Shown piece by piece: positions 20,347-32,269 of a DNA stretch of 64,000 nucleotides. The notes beneath the pieces are model-generated. The model saw nothing but the letters and a program-made list of their open reading frames with translations. It did no database searches and was not told the origin of the DNA. How positions within the stretch are numbered: position 1 is the first letter of the stretch; the number at the start of each line of letters is the position of its first letter. Both the position numbers and the translations under genes were made by a program. Source of the DNA: Blastobasis lacticolella (taxonomy: Eukaryota > Arthropoda > Insecta > Lepidoptera > Blastobasidae); NCBI GenBank assembly GCA_905147135.1, contig LR990043.1:4685057-4749056 (forward strand), written 5' to 3'.

Positions 20347-22140
20347 ATGAATGGGGAAGAACTATTTTCCGGTATGAACGATATTAAGAATTTTATTTCA
20401 CGCATCAAGCGTTATTTTATTAGTAAACGCCTCACTGAAGAGGAAAAGATTGCAACGCTGCCGGCCTACCTATGCGGCCCGGCAGCGGCATTTATGAATG
20501 AATACGAAGGAATAAATGAAACTTTCTCGTTTGATGATCTAATATCTGCCCTGTCAGAAGAATTTTTACCCACCGTTAATTATGTGGAACAATTTTACTC
20601 TCGCCAACATTTGCCGGGCGAGGATATCTTAACCTTCTATTATAACCTCTCAGAGATGGCTACAAGAGCGAAGATTGTTGACGAGAAAATATTTATTAGC
20701 TGCTTTCTTAAGAAAGCCAGAGGATTTTATGCACATAAAGTAAACTCCTCGCTAATAACATCAAAAGAGCAGTTAAAAGCGCTCATAAAGCAATTAATTA
20801 TGGTTTACGGAAAACCCGTAGACACGAATCCCCAAGTAAAATCTTCGAGCCTTCCATACGCCATGGATGCCCATCAAAGCGTTCCAGTTCATTCCAATGA
20901 TCCAGTTCAGGGGTCACCAATCTATCAAACCCCGCCTAATGTACTTAGCGACACACCTCAAAGGCCGAAGGAACCAAGATATCCGCTAAGATCATATACA
21001 CGCCAACAGCAGCTGCCTCAGCAGCCACAACAGCAGAGATACTTTGAGCGGCAACAACCGCATACACGCCAGCGGGCGCAACCTCAGCAGCCGCAGCAGC
21101 AGGAAGACTTTGGGCAGCATCATATCAGAGGTGCATTTGCCACGCAGAACGCACCTATGATGCCACAGCCATCTTCGGCTAATTTTGATACGGTCAGACC
21201 ATACATCTTATGTAGATTTGGAAGTAGCCAGGATATTCCTGCGTTAGTCGATACAGGAGCATCTATCTCTTGTGTATCGAAAAGTGTTGTGGATAGAATA
21301 GGCTTAAATATAATGAGCTGTGATGATATTTATGTCAAAGCCGTGAATGGAGCAAAAATTAACATTTTGGGAAAATGTAGCGAAATAATTAAGATAGATA
21401 GTAGGGAATATGTATTACCCCTAGTCGTAGTGGAACACCTAGGGTGTGAGGTCATAATTGGCCAAGATTTTTTGTATCGCCACATGGCAAGTATAGATTT
21501 TTCTCAAAAGTGTGTGACTTTGGGAAAGAACCATCACGTTAACTTTTTATTGAGGAGAAATATATCTAATGATAATGGGAATTTATACCAGGGTTCTCTA
21601 GATTCATTAGGTCACCAGGAGCAATTTGATTATATTTACTATGCGTCCTTAAACGAAAGGGCTGCGTCTCCAAAATTAATAAATACCGTTACCTCTCCAC
21701 AGCTTCCAAAGGACAAGCAGTTATCCTGGTTAAATGATAGTTTGCCTGGTCAGGATCGAGAGGAGTCAAGGAACCCGTCGAATGAACTCTTGGATAGATT
21801 AGCATTTGATAGTTCTAATTTTAGTCGGTCAAACGTGGTGACTACGGACGTGGGAACGTGTGATAAGGTTCCTATTCGTAGTTTTCCAAGTCGTGTTTCG
21901 CAGGTACAGAACGAGAGTCCGAACACCCAGGCAGCGGAGATATTGGAGTTAGACATAGTTAGATTATCTAATGTAGAACGGGATTTTGATTTGGCTCGTT
22001 GTGCAGGTCGTGAAAAGGTCATCACAGATTTTCTTAGTAAAAATCGTTTAGCTGAAAATAATCCGGCTCCGGTGATGAATACTATATATACCTCCAGATG
22101 GGTTAGATTTGTTCACGAGGGCCGAGAGTCAAACTCATAG
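20347..22140 (+). CDS. Gag-protease polyprotein of the Ty3/gypsy element
   Basis: 597 codons. Residues 1-160 are a helical gag/capsid-like region (FISRIKRYFISKRLTEEEKI, then LPAYLCGPAAAF and FLPTVNYVEQFYSRQ, the usual retrotransposon-gag pattern). Residues 220-255 are Gln-rich. Residues 285-395 are a retropepsin with the active-site DTGAS at 302-306 and a later IIGQDFL. No CCHC zinc knuckle is seen. The end (GREKVITDFLSKN) resembles the final segment of a gypsy RNase H, suggesting the frame crosses a deletion that removed the reverse transcriptase. The frame is otherwise intact and codes for particle proteins and their maturation enzyme. Confidence 0.85.
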   Translation: MNGEELFSGMNDIKNFISRIKRYFISKRLTEEEKIATLPAYLCGPAAAFMNEYEGINETFSFDDLISALSEEFLPTVNYVEQFYSRQHLPGEDILTFYYNLSEMATRAKIVDEKIFISCFLKKARGFYAHKVNSSLITSKEQLKALIKQLIMVYGKPVDTNPQVKSSSLPYAMDAHQSVPVHSNDPVQGSPIYQTPPNVLSDTPQRPKEPRYPLRSYTRQQQLPQQPQQQRYFERQQPHTRQRAQPQQPQQQEDFGQHHIRGAFATQNAPMMPQPSSANFDTVRPYILCRFGSSQDIPALVDTGASISCVSKSVVDRIGLNIMSCDDIYVKAVNGAKINILGKCSEIIKIDSREYVLPLVVVEHLGCEVIIGQDFLYRHMASIDFSQKCVTLGKNHHVNFLLRRNISNDNGNLYQGSLDSLGHQEQFDYIYYASLNERAASPKLINTVTSPQLPKDKQLSWLNDSLPGQDREESRNPSNELLDRLAFDSSNFSRSNVVTTDVGTCDKVPIRSFPSRVSQVQNESPNTQAAEILELDIVRLSNVERDFDLARCAGREKVITDFLSKNRLAENNPAPVMNTIYTSRWVRFVHEGRESNS

Positions 22141-22729
22141 TAAAGTTTTTGCTAGGCGTGCCGATGAAGTTTGTACTAGGTGTGCAGGTTGGGTTCGCGA
22201 TATTAAACATGATAAGCTCTTGTGTAAACGGGCTCGTCGTAGAGTCATGCTACGTGATGAGTGCTTTGCATTCCTTTTGATAATGTTCGCTTATAATAGT
22301 TGTGTGAAGGTTTCCCCGTATATGATAGTTTTCGGCAGAGAGTCACTATCGCCATCTGACGCGGAGTTGCGGAGCTATTTAGGCGATGACGGTGAAACTT
22401 TGTCTCAGAAGGTGATAGAAACGCGTACTTTAACTAATGCCGTGATTACAAATATTTCCAGAGCACAATTGAAACAGAAGCAGCTGTATGATCGGAAGGC
22501 GAGTTCGGTGCGTTTCGAGGTTGATGACCTCGTATTACTGTATACACCCAGACGTCTTTCCGGTAAAACGTTTAAGTTGTGTAGGTTATATAAGGGACCA
22601 TATGTGGTGGTTAGGTGTATAAACAACAGAAATTATATAGTCAGAAAGTTGGGTAGAAGGCCAGCCAGACCGCAGGTGGTGCATGTCAACAGAATGAAGA
22701 AGTTCCATGTTCGCCCGAGGGTGGTATAG
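22109..22729 (+). pseudogene. Integrase C-terminal remnant of the Ty3/gypsy element
   Basis: 206 codons overlapping the gag-protease end in another frame. Residues 58-80 (IMFAYNSCVKVSPYMIVFGR) match the end of the integrase core. Residues 130-200 are the chromatin-binding GPY/F-type domain (VDDLVLLYTPR, LYKGPYVVV with GPY at 163-165, VVHVNRMKKFH). The zinc-binding N-terminus and DDE catalytic residues are absent. The first ~45 residues are not recognisable and probably reflect the deletion junction. Confidence 0.8.
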
Positions 22730-24034
22730 GCAGCGTCCGAAGATAAGCAGTGGACATTGCTTTTCTATTATTTCCTACCGGTCAGTAAGTTCTATGGTGG
22801 AAACTAGTCATAGGTATTGTATTGTTCATTGGTATAGTCCGAAGAGCTTGCAGTGTTTACAAGGAGAGTTTTCGTTCTTCTCTTCTTCCATGAGGAAAAA
22901 TTTCATAACCCTCCTGATTTTCGTGGTAGGTTAATAAATATTTTTTCTTGACAGCGAGGGAATACAACTGGAGTAACACTATATACTGATGGTCTAGTGA
23001 TGATTCTCAAATTCTATATAGGACCAGAGATATTTATGCTTATCCATTAGGGTAAATTTTATCATTTTTGGTCAAGCACTTCAAAGGTTCATTTTTTATC
23101 AATGAGGTAAAGTAAATTGGATAGAGGTTAGGTGTTGTAAGATACGGATATTTTTTTTAATTGGGTTTTGGTCATCATCAAGTTGGAGTCATGTTATATT
23201 GGGTCTGACGTTAGAAGTTCTAGAAGGATTTCCTATGGTTCCCAGTGTGTGATCCACTTAGGTGGTCGGGAGGCTATTTAGTTTATGGAAAGGATAAGCC
23301 TTTAGATATTATAAACGAGTTATGGATAGTTCATATTTATACTGGGAATAAAATGAAAAGATTTGTTTGAGTTGATCTCAAGGATATTTAATCGTGTATG
23401 GTGTATGTTTCTTTCCCTACCTTTTATTTAATGTATAATTTTTAATGTATGTCTTGTGTTTCTCATGTGGCGATTTCTTCACGATGTCGCGGTTGGAGAG
23501 CGGGCCACTACTGTGGTGCGCTACACCAATCGTAAACGAGAGCCAAATGCGAGATGTTCCGAACGTGACATCTCTTCGCTGGTCGTTCACCAGCTTTATT
23601 GTTATTCGGCTAAAAGAAAATCAGCAAGTTTAATATTAAATATTTAAGAGAATGATTTATAAATATTTAAGTTTCAATAAGAATTTTTTTATAATGAATA
23701 TGAACAATAGGGAAAGTTCTTGGGGTTTATTTCTCCATTTAGAAAGAAAGGGGTATACTTCGTATTCGTCTCTTTGGGTACAATTACTTTTTCAGTATAT
23801 GGACGATCGCTTTGGATTTTTTATTTTTCAAAGGAAATAAATTCGCGGTCCATACCTGATGAAGTGGAGGGGTGATCCAACCGGTTCACCCGTTCACGAG
23901 TGCTTGTATGCATTTGTCCTAGGAATATGCTGACTTAGGGGCTTGATAGGTCACAATAATTTTTGCGGCAACCATACTAAATCCCATATGGGATATGGTG
24001 CGACATGTGTTGTGTCACAGCTGTCATTTAAGCT
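22730..24034 (+). other. Non-coding 3' part of the LTR element
   Basis: No conserved frame; short frames only. No envelope gene was recognised. It precedes the nested element. Confidence 0.5.
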
Positions 24035-24669
24035 ACGCGTCGACTAGTCCGCACCGCAAGAGCCGCACGCGCCGCACGCGCCGCACGCATCGCATTGAGA
24101 TATTGCTGACGTTGCTGATGGCATGGCCACACTGGCCGCACCGCACGCACCGCAATTGCGGGCAGGGATGCCAACTGTGTATCATGGTTTGGTCTAATAA
24201 ATGACACTTCAAAATAACGCTTAGATGGTAACCCCGATTGCTCTTTCTCTTTGCTCTAAAAAAAATTAAAGTCTTTGCTGACTGTCGCTACGGGTTATCC
24301 CTCTATATTTATAATATTAGTTCATTAAAGTATCATTTAATTTCTTGTAATGGATATTGATGAAGAGATGTTGTTTGTTGGCAGATGAAGAGGAACGTAA
24401 ACCGAAATAACGTCAAGCATGGGTTCATAAAATAAATATGAGAGACCAATATTTTTTGATTACATTCGTATGTTAAAAATCTAGTTTCATAGTTTCCGAG
24501 ATATTCTCAAGCCCTATTTGACAAAACAACATACAAAGTTTAGAAGGGCTGTAGTGCCAGAAAAAGACTGGTAGTTTGTTTAAGGTAAGCATATATTATT
24601 AATTGGTACGTATTTACATATTTCCTACATTATTATTAGGTACTATTAATTATTTACACTCCGTTGCAA

Positions 24670-24800
24670 AAAAACGGACAAATAGGTCAACTTTCATACA
24701 ATCCTTCGAAGGCCATTTAAAATGGTAACGCGGGCAAAAGCTAAACTGTCATAAAAACGATTTCTACGCGGGCGTGCTTGCGGGCAAAAGCTGGTCAAAA
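24670..24800 (+). repeat. Tail of an interspersed repeat (CGGGCAAAAGCTAAACTGTC)
   Basis: Matches 31080-31200: CATACAATCCTTCGAAGG..., GCGGGCAAAAGCTAAACTGT and a second GCGGGCAAAAGCT. Non-coding. Confidence 0.5.
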
Positions 24801-25117
24801 TATATTTCCAGGTTTATTGATCTCAAAAATACTTTTCTTTGTTCTATTTCAATTTCAAAACCAAACCTCAAAAACATCTTTATATCATAACATTATTACT
24901 TACTTATTTCAGATATATTACTGTTTGTACAAATTTGTACAAGCTTTCAAACCGTCTGCACGAGTCGGATTGAGCAGAGCAACTATACCTACGAGGGGCC
25001 ACGAGTTGCTGATACATACAAAATCAAAATGCATATTTAAAAAGCGTGTAAAGGAACATTATGTGCCTGAATGTTATACAATACCTGTATTTATTCAAAT
25101 ACTTTAATTAATTCAAT

Positions 25118-25870
25118 ACTAGCAGCCGCGGCTTCGCACGAGTACCACTACGGGTACACGGTTTACTTTCAAGCGAAAATTATTCGATTCCTCACACGAC
25201 CGCTGCGTAGGGAGCCGACCGCGTGAGTAAGCCGCGCGGCACTTTATTTCTTGACATTGATTCCCCTCCACGTACCCCGTGCTGCCTAGATAGTCGAGCG
25301 GACTGAGCGGCGAACACGCGACTTTTTTCTAATATTCACATTTTTAAACTCGTGATATCTTTCGAATGGAATGTCTGAATTGAATAATTCAAAAAGTTAT
25401 ATAAAGGTATTGAAGCAATCGTGAATATAAAGTAATTGATTTTGATAAGGATTATAGCTAAGGTACAAATAAAGAACGTTTTTTAGCGGCGGCATTTCAA
25501 TTAAATTTTAAAAATAAAAGTTTGTGTCAATAATTGTGACATAACTATAATAGTTAGACATATACTGTCGCAACACTTTTTGTAGATAATGATGTGTTCT
25601 GCAAAGTCGTAGTACATTATTTTGTTCTATCATCAATAGTTTTCGCAGCACACGCGTTGTAAGGAATTTTTTGGGTTTTTTTTACACCTTGGATTACATT
25701 ATTGGAGTTTTAGTAATTATCCATAATTTTTAAGAAAATATAATATAGCTTATGTCACCCGGGGATAGTGTAACTTCCCAACGGTGAAAGAATTTTTGAA
25801 ATCAGTCCTGTAGTTTCGAAGCCTATACAAACAAACAAAAAATCAAACCTTTCCTCTTTATAATATTATT
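25118..25870 (+). mobile_element. Interspersed repeat, family 'B', copy 2
   Basis: Same ends and order as 17736-18435, with an extra ~30 bases near 25162 and ~60 near 25530. Nested in the 4.9 kb element. Confidence 0.7.
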
Positions 25871-26140
25871 ATTCAATATCTACTTAGTTACTTTTGGGTT
25901 TTGAATTTTTGAGGTACTTAGGATTTGAATTTTTCTTACTAAGAAGGTTGTCAAAATAATGACCACACTACAATATTTTTGAGTAAATGTTTTATTTTAA
26001 ATATCGAATTTTTATTCAATAGCTACATTATTAACGGTTTTGAAATTGTCTCCCAACAGCCGTGTCATTCTATTGCTGAAAGATAGGTATCTCCTACTAT
26101 TGAGTACGTCTGAGCCTGAACTTCGAATTGTAATAGCATT

Positions 26141-26181
26141 ATAAGAGTAGGTATAGTATTCTGTACTATACCCACTCTTAT
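26141..26181. repeat. Hairpin
   Basis: 18-bp arms (ATAAGAGTAGGTATAGTA and its complement, one mismatch) around a 5-base loop. Confidence 0.7.
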
Positions 26182-27342
26182 ACTAGTATTGCGCACGAAA
26201 GTTAGCTGAGTCCTGATATGTAGATCTACAAATTACAGAAAGACATATTGAATTATCAATGTTCATGCTTTGCTTCTTGGCTTTACAAAGCAGACACTTT
26301 TTGTGCTGGTAAGTGTATGTCATCGCCGTCGCCGCCGCTGACACCGGGTCTATCTGATTGTCTGTGTTTGTGGCACTATATAACTCTTTACAGCGGTATG
26401 CCTATGCATACCGGCCATACGAATGGATCTGGCAAACTTCGTTTAGATTATAAAATTCTTTGGTCGGGTTTACATAAAAAGACGTAAATTCGAAAATTTC
26501 AGAACAAGGCGACTATGGAGTGACCAACTAGAAAAAGTTACTGAATTTATTAATTCTTAATATTTAGTGTGTAGCACTAAGAAATCGGGTGTTATGTTAA
26601 TTTACACGTTTAATAAATTGAGTAATAAAACGTGTAATAACACTAAGAAATAAAAACGGACCTCTTTCCTGATACAGACAGGTTTAGGTACCAACAATCG
26701 TGACTAAGCCTTCGATATTATCCGCGATGTCTCACACCACATAAACCATACATCTAACATGTGTAAACAAGCTCAGCAATTTTGCGGGCTCAGTACTCTA
26801 GGGTGTTCCCAAGGGTAGGTGAACTAGGAACGGGTTAACAATGAAACCAGTCGAAGTCCAGATTCAAAAAAGGTATATTAAAAATTCACATCACAAATTA
26901 TACACGGTACATATCACTACCGCGATGTAAAAGGTAGGCAGCGCCATCTAGTGACATCAAGCGGAACTATATATAAAATGTATGACTAAAACAGTGTGAT
27001 GTTAAAATACGTTCAACAATGTGCATAATATCGAAGATGCGAATATTGTAATTGAAATGGAAATAAGTCAATACAACAAGCTGAACGTTTGTTTAACTTA
27101 ATGAAACTTAACAACAGTAATTCGAGTAGTAAATCAGGATTCAGGACTAGACCCTACTCGCCGGACTCATGCAGCACGGATCCAAAATAATGGAACTTCT
27201 ATGTTCTATTGCCATTTACGCTGTTTATACGAATGGTTTCAAGATCCACGCTGCAGCTAGCCATATAGGTCTTCTTTTGGCGACGTTAAGCTTCAAACCA
27301 CAGTAGATCTGTATATAATACCTGTATTTGATCCGTATATCC

Positions 27343-27430
27343 CCTAGTGTTGCTGATGTCCATAGGCGGCGGTGACCACTTTCCATCAGGTGGCCCGCTT
27401 GCCTGTTTCTCAGCCGTATAAAAAAAATTA
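27343..27430 (+). mobile_element. LINE 3' tail fragment
   Basis: GGTGACCACTTTCCATCAGG..GCTTGCCTGTTT then an A run: the 3' end of the Jockey-like LINE in plus orientation. Confidence 0.65.
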
Positions 27431-28238
27431 TACAAACTTCAATATGTAATAATCTCAACAGTGTGGCTTCTGCACCACCCGTTATTTTATAGGTCATCAA
27501 AATAAGTATTATTGAAGCTACTCCATAGATGCTCTGTTCTAGGAACAACAAACATTGGACCAAATATTGGCAATGTTTCCAAGTCAACCAGAACTAAATT
27601 TATTTTTCTTCAATTTGACTATTTCTTATAATATAACTTATTGTATAAAAATAGCATTTAAAAATTTACCAGTTCCTAATTTATTTTTGGCCAAAGTAAA
27701 ACACTATAAAATGTCTCCAAACTTCGCCAGTATAGCGAAAAAATAATCCAATGTGGCAACACTGTCAACGAGAATTTCTTTCTAAAAAGAGAAGTCTATA
27801 GTTTCGATTGCTGTATGATCCAAAATCTTTGGTTTCGAGCAATTATCTAGAACTCTCAGTCACAAATTAAAAAATACTAACAGTTGATAATAGCAGTAGG
27901 TTCGAATGGGTACTTTACAACTTATATCCTTCTCTATCAGACATGTCATATGCACCATTAAAAAAGGAAACAAAATATAGATTGTGACTCCAGCTATAAG
28001 TAGGCTCTAAAGTCGAATATATTTGCGGCAAATTCTATAGTTTAATATCCGTGTGACGTCACGGGCCGGCCCTCAGGGTTCCCAACCCAGCGATTTCTTC
28101 CACAAATTTAGGGGTATGTGGGATTAGATATTTTAGATAATGTTCATATTGTTGGGGTATATTTAGTGGCTTAGGTACTTTGTTTATATTTAATTTTACA
28201 TAAAATTATTAAGGCAGATTAGAATATAGCTATAGACG

Positions 28239-28450
28239 CTGTCTAAAAAGTGAAGCGACTTAGGAAATTATAAGATTGATTGACATCAACAAGTAATCAA
28301 GCTGATTTAGAATAATGAAGACGTCCATCTTTTAGCTCCTATCATGTTGTATACAGACGGTCCTCATTATTCAATCAGTTATGCTTAGGTATCTACTTGT
28401 TGATTTCAATCAACCTTATAATTTCGCTGGTTGCTAAACTTCTTAGACAG
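28239..28450. mobile_element. MITE with ~85-bp inverted repeats
   Basis: CTGTCTAAAAAGTGAAGC...ATTGACATCAACAAGTA pairs with the complement of TACTTGTTGATTTCAAT...ACTTCTTAGACAG over almost the whole length, with mismatches and small gaps. 212 bp, no coding capacity. Confidence 0.75.
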
Positions 28451-28925
28451 AGTTTAACACATTAAGTTCACAGATGTTGTACGCGTACAAGGAAGGAGAT
28501 TAATGTCTTAGAGGCCAGCTCAGGACATTTCTTTTGTTATAAAATTGGTCAGCAGCGTTTCCTGTTTTTTGATTTACGTGCCAAGCGTGGAGTTTGTGAC
28601 AAACCCCCCCACTAGTTTATAGCAGGCTTAAATACTGAAGTGCAGTTACAATTTAAACTTACAATTTTTTTCTTATATTTATGGGTAAATATTTTAGGAC
28701 TTAGTCTCCCATTTCAGGCAAATAACCCCTTTTTTTCTTGTATCCCTGTCCGCATCGCCCGCATTTTGTGCTGGTATCACTAACTACTGACAATGCGGTG
28801 CGGCTGTGCGGCGCGGCCAGTGCGGGTAGTGAACGCACTCCTATACAAACTCATACAAAGCAACCCGAAATGCGATGCGTGCGGCGCGTGCGGCTCGTGC
28901 GGTGCGGGCTAGTCGACGCGTACCT

Positions 28926-29999
28926 TTATAGTCTGACCAGAGATTTGGATTGAGTAGGAGCATAGAGTTGGCATATGAATTTAAGGGACATCTTTGTAGT
29001 AAGCTATTCTTGGGTTGACCATAGACTTACAATATCTCTTTGGTATCAATGGGGTCACAGATTCGGTCAGGGACCAATTACTAATTTAGGAAGGTTGTCA
29101 ATGTCTCGTTTGACCACAGACCAATTAATCTTTTTGCTTATCTGTGTACCAGGTCGGTTCACAGACACGGTCGTGGACCAACCAGTTTTCTGAAATAGGT
29201 TATATAATATTAAAGTTGCGTGGGTTTGGTATATTAACCTGACATTGACATTATAAGTTATTTTATGGTAGGAATATTTCGTTGAATGATTTGATATGGG
29301 AAGGTGTTCTTGGTTTGCAGATTGTAGGAAGTCGTAATGTGCAGTTTTATAGCAATTATGTTTTGCTCTAACTACAACTTGCTGATTTTCGTTCTGTTTG
29401 CATGGCTCGTACATATTGTTGTATTTTTTCTTTTTATGGATTTCATATAAAGATGTTTAAAGATAAGTTACTATTAAGGATCGAAGGAAGGCCATATTGT
29501 TTAATTGATAATGGACAAGTCAACTATAATATACAGATAGACTATGGTCATTATGACAATATTTGATTAATGTTAAAGTATTTATTTATGAAAATATGGC
29601 CATTCGGCGGTGAAAAAGATTTTTCTTCATACATGTATAAGGTTAGGGCAGATTATGGTTAGAACTTTGCATTGTTAAAGGATTATTTGAATTTTGCTTT
29701 GAAGAAGTAAATAAGTCAAGACAGTTTTGTGATAAGGTTCTGTAGGCCTTGTGCAGATTGGCATGGTTTTTTACGGGGTTTTGCCCAGCCTTGCTTTTGG
29801 GAGATGGCTCCCAAAAGCAAAACCCGTAGCAGGGTTCTTCTGCACAATGCCGGTAGTTAGATTGATTCCCCGTTTAGGTAGAATAATTTAAGTCTTAGTA
29901 AGTAGTTATTAATCCGATATTAGGATTTAATCATTGTATTCGAGGGGATTAAGAATATACTAATTTTTTTTAAGAAATTACTACTTAATTTCTTTATTT
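28926..29999 (+). other. 3' non-coding region of the LTR element
   Basis: Short frames only. Contains a stable hairpin at 29791-29820. No envelope-like or other conserved protein recognised. Confidence 0.45.
29791..29820. repeat. Perfect hairpin in the LTR element 3' region
   Basis: 13-bp arms TTGCTTTTGGGAG / CTCCCAAAAGCAA around ATGG. Flanking GGGGTTTTGC and AAAACCC could extend or compete for pairing. Confidence 0.75.
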
Positions 30000-30013
30000 G
30001 GGGCGGGGGTAGA
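30000..30013 (+). promoter_or_regulatory. Polypurine tract
   Basis: GGGGCGGGGGTAGA immediately before the 3' LTR; almost all purine, as needed to prime plus-strand synthesis. Confidence 0.8.
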
Positions 30014-30408
30014 TGTAGCGTGTGTGCTCATGCAGGCCTTAGGTAAGGACGGGTTCTAGGACAGGTAGGTGTCGGAGGCCGTATGTTTGAACGGGCTCTA
30101 AGTTAGGTAGGCATTCGGGTTGGCCTGCTGCTCCTTTAGGGTAACCGGGACTCTAGTCGGTTAAGTAGGTTAGAGCAAGTAGGATATAGGCGTGTAGGTT
30201 TAGATAGGTCGGAGCAAGTAGGAAGCTATTAGCTTGCGTCTATGGGCACACATAGCACTGGCTAGGTGGTAATTCAAATGTGTTCCATTTGAATTAGATC
30301 TAAGGTATTTTCTGTATTTTATATCATTCTTTAAACCAAACTTATCAATATAGTATCAATTAATCCTTTGCATTTTTATTTAAACTCAATATAGCAAACA
30401 GTGCTACA
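30014..30408 (+). repeat. 3' LTR
   Basis: 395 bp, about 99% identical by eye to 19683-20081, followed by the target duplication GTAT. Confidence 0.95.
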
Positions 30409-30589
30409 GTATACAACTCCCTAATTCCCAACATACAATATTTGAGTTTATGTAAACTTAAATTGGTCGGGGGTCCGCTTTTTTCTGTCAGTTAAGTAGA
30501 TAATCGATGTGTGTTTAAGTTGAACTTAAAACTGCGTTGGATAGTCATCCAACGCGTCATCGGAGTCCCGAATGGCAGAAAAACAGCAT

Positions 30590-31203
30590 ATCCTATATAT
30601 AGTATAAAACAAAGTCGCTTCGCGCTGCCTGTTCCTCTGTATGTATATACGCTTACATCTTTTAAACTATGCAACGGATTTTAATGCGGTTTTCAAGAAT
30701 AGATAGAGTGGCTCAAGGGAAAGGTTTATAGGGTAGGACAACACGCGGATGAAGTCGTAGCGATCAGCTAGTATTTTACATTCGGTGAGTGGCCTCCACT
30801 GGTAAAATCTAATCTATCTATACTATTTTACAACTGTAAAAAAGCCGTGTCTGTACATTAAAGATATTTGAGAAAAAATGGACAGGATAGGATTCTAAAA
30901 CGTAACTTAAAATATCCACAAAAAATTGTTCCATTTTTATCTGTAGGTCTTTCTGTTTGTTCGCGTATCACGCAAAAACTACTGAACGGATTCTGATTCA
31001 GTTTTGATAGTTTGGCAGATTGAAATTCAGGGTTCTACCTAAATCATGTTTCATCCAATTCTGGTAGAAAGAACCTGAGATACAGCTTGACCTCTCCGTA
31101 GTGCTAGCATTCATACAATACGGAGGTCATTTGAAATGGCGGGCAAAAGCTAAACTGTCATGAAAACTATTTCCACGCGAACGAAGTCGCGGGCAAAAGC
31201 TAG
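30590..31203 (+). repeat. Two adjoining short interspersed repeats
   Basis: 30590-30780 (TATATAGTATAAAACAAAGT, CAACGGATTTTAATGCGGTT, GATCAGCTAGTATTTTA) and about 30825-31203 (AAAAACTACTGAACGGATTC, GCGGGCAAAAGCTAAACTGT) are non-coding families; relatives lie at 24670-24800 and 49780-49910. Confidence 0.5.
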
Positions 31204-31437
31204 TAGAGCTTGTCTAAGCTGAAATGACGCGCCCCACTACTTAATTAGTTCATTTCGATGTGTGAGTGCAAATATTAATAACCAATCGAACAACGCGTCC
31301 TCCTACGTTTGAGTCTCACCGGCAACTGAATGACCAATTACAACAGCATTTGTATATGTATTGCGTACATATTTTAAATTTGCTTGTGTGCGTTAATGCG
31401 ATTGTGAGGCGCGTCATTTCAGCTTAGACGAGCTCTA
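31204..31437. mobile_element. MITE 'C' copy 2
   Basis: 234 bp, same TIRs and internal order as 16101-16355, with a deletion of about 25 bases after AATATTAATAAC. Confidence 0.8.
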
Positions 31438-32269
31438 CCTATATATTATTAGCTGACCCGGCGCGACTTCGAACTGGTGGTGGCCTACCTCGACCCTACC
31501 CTACTCTATGCCTACCCTTCCCCTTCCGTACCCTACCCTATTGATTTATAGATGGATAGATGTACGTACATTAGTCAAGTTGCTACTTCTCATGCAATGC
31601 AACAATGACAATATCGGTTTAAAGATATTTTATTCTCATTTTAAGACAGAATAAGTCACTTACATGAGAAGAATGTTGAATACATACAGATCCACATAGT
31701 ATCGTTCACTCGCACAGAACAGCACCACAGTCACATCCTACGGATTGGATGTTATAAAATCATGTACATGATACATAAACACTTTTGCCCATACAATATT
31801 CCCTCCTTTATAACATAAAACGTGATATTACACCATATTTTTTTATTCTCGACGTAAATTTGATTTACACTCACCGACCGAATCTATTCGCAATAAAGCA
31901 CGTTGTAAATATTACGACTATAGTTGACGACCCCTGAAACGACTGTTTAGTTGCATTTTATTCTACGCCGTTAACCTTAATTAAGTGACTGTAAAAACTA
32001 ATTATCCAATCGTTTTCTATTGAAGACAAAATTAAAAAAAAACAGCAGACGCCCCTACCAACTTTAATGAAAACAATAAAAATCGTAAGCTCCATGATGG
32101 CTTGTTGATGGAAAAGGATGAGCGCGTGTTGTGAGAAAGTATTTACCAGATTATCAACGCTGTTTACATGTCACGACAACGACTTTTCTAATAAGGCGAG
32201 TTTCAAACGTTTGGGCAAAATATTGAGATCCTATTCGCAATACCTATACCTTTTTTCGTGAGTCATCAT
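31438..32269. other. Non-coding; short CTACCCT-rich tract
   Basis: 31490-31550 is a run of CCTACCCT-like repeats. The remainder is AT-rich without recognised genes. Confidence 0.4.

Larger units (their letters stand above)
24035..28925. mobile_element. Nested 4.9 kb element with GC-rich terminal inverted repeats
   Basis: The ends 24035-24100 and 28862-28925 are inverted copies: CGCGTCGACTAG followed by CCGCACCGCA-type repeats and CGCACGCATCGCAT. A second inverted block follows inside each end (24129-24174 and about 28740-28820, with CACTGGCCGC). TA flanks both ends. The interior holds other repeats (25118-25870, 26141-26181, 27343-27430, 28239-28450) and no recognisable transposase, so it is a composite non-autonomous DNA element. 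Confidence 0.7.
19683..30408 (+). mobile_element. Ty3/gypsy LTR retrotransposon, internally deleted and carrying a nested element
   Basis: The two LTRs (19683-20081 and 30014-30408) start TGTAGCGTGTG and end CAGTGCTACA. They differ by about three substitutions and one 4-base gap by eye. The element is flanked by a 4-bp target duplication GTAT (19679-19682 and 30409-30412). Inside are a primer-binding site, a gag-protease frame, the C-terminal end of integrase and a purine tract. Reverse transcriptase, most of RNase H and the integrase core are missing, so it can only have moved with proteins from a complete relative, unless the deletion came after insertion. A 4.9 kb inverted-repeat element (24035-28925) is nested in its 3' non-coding part. 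Confidence 0.93.
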
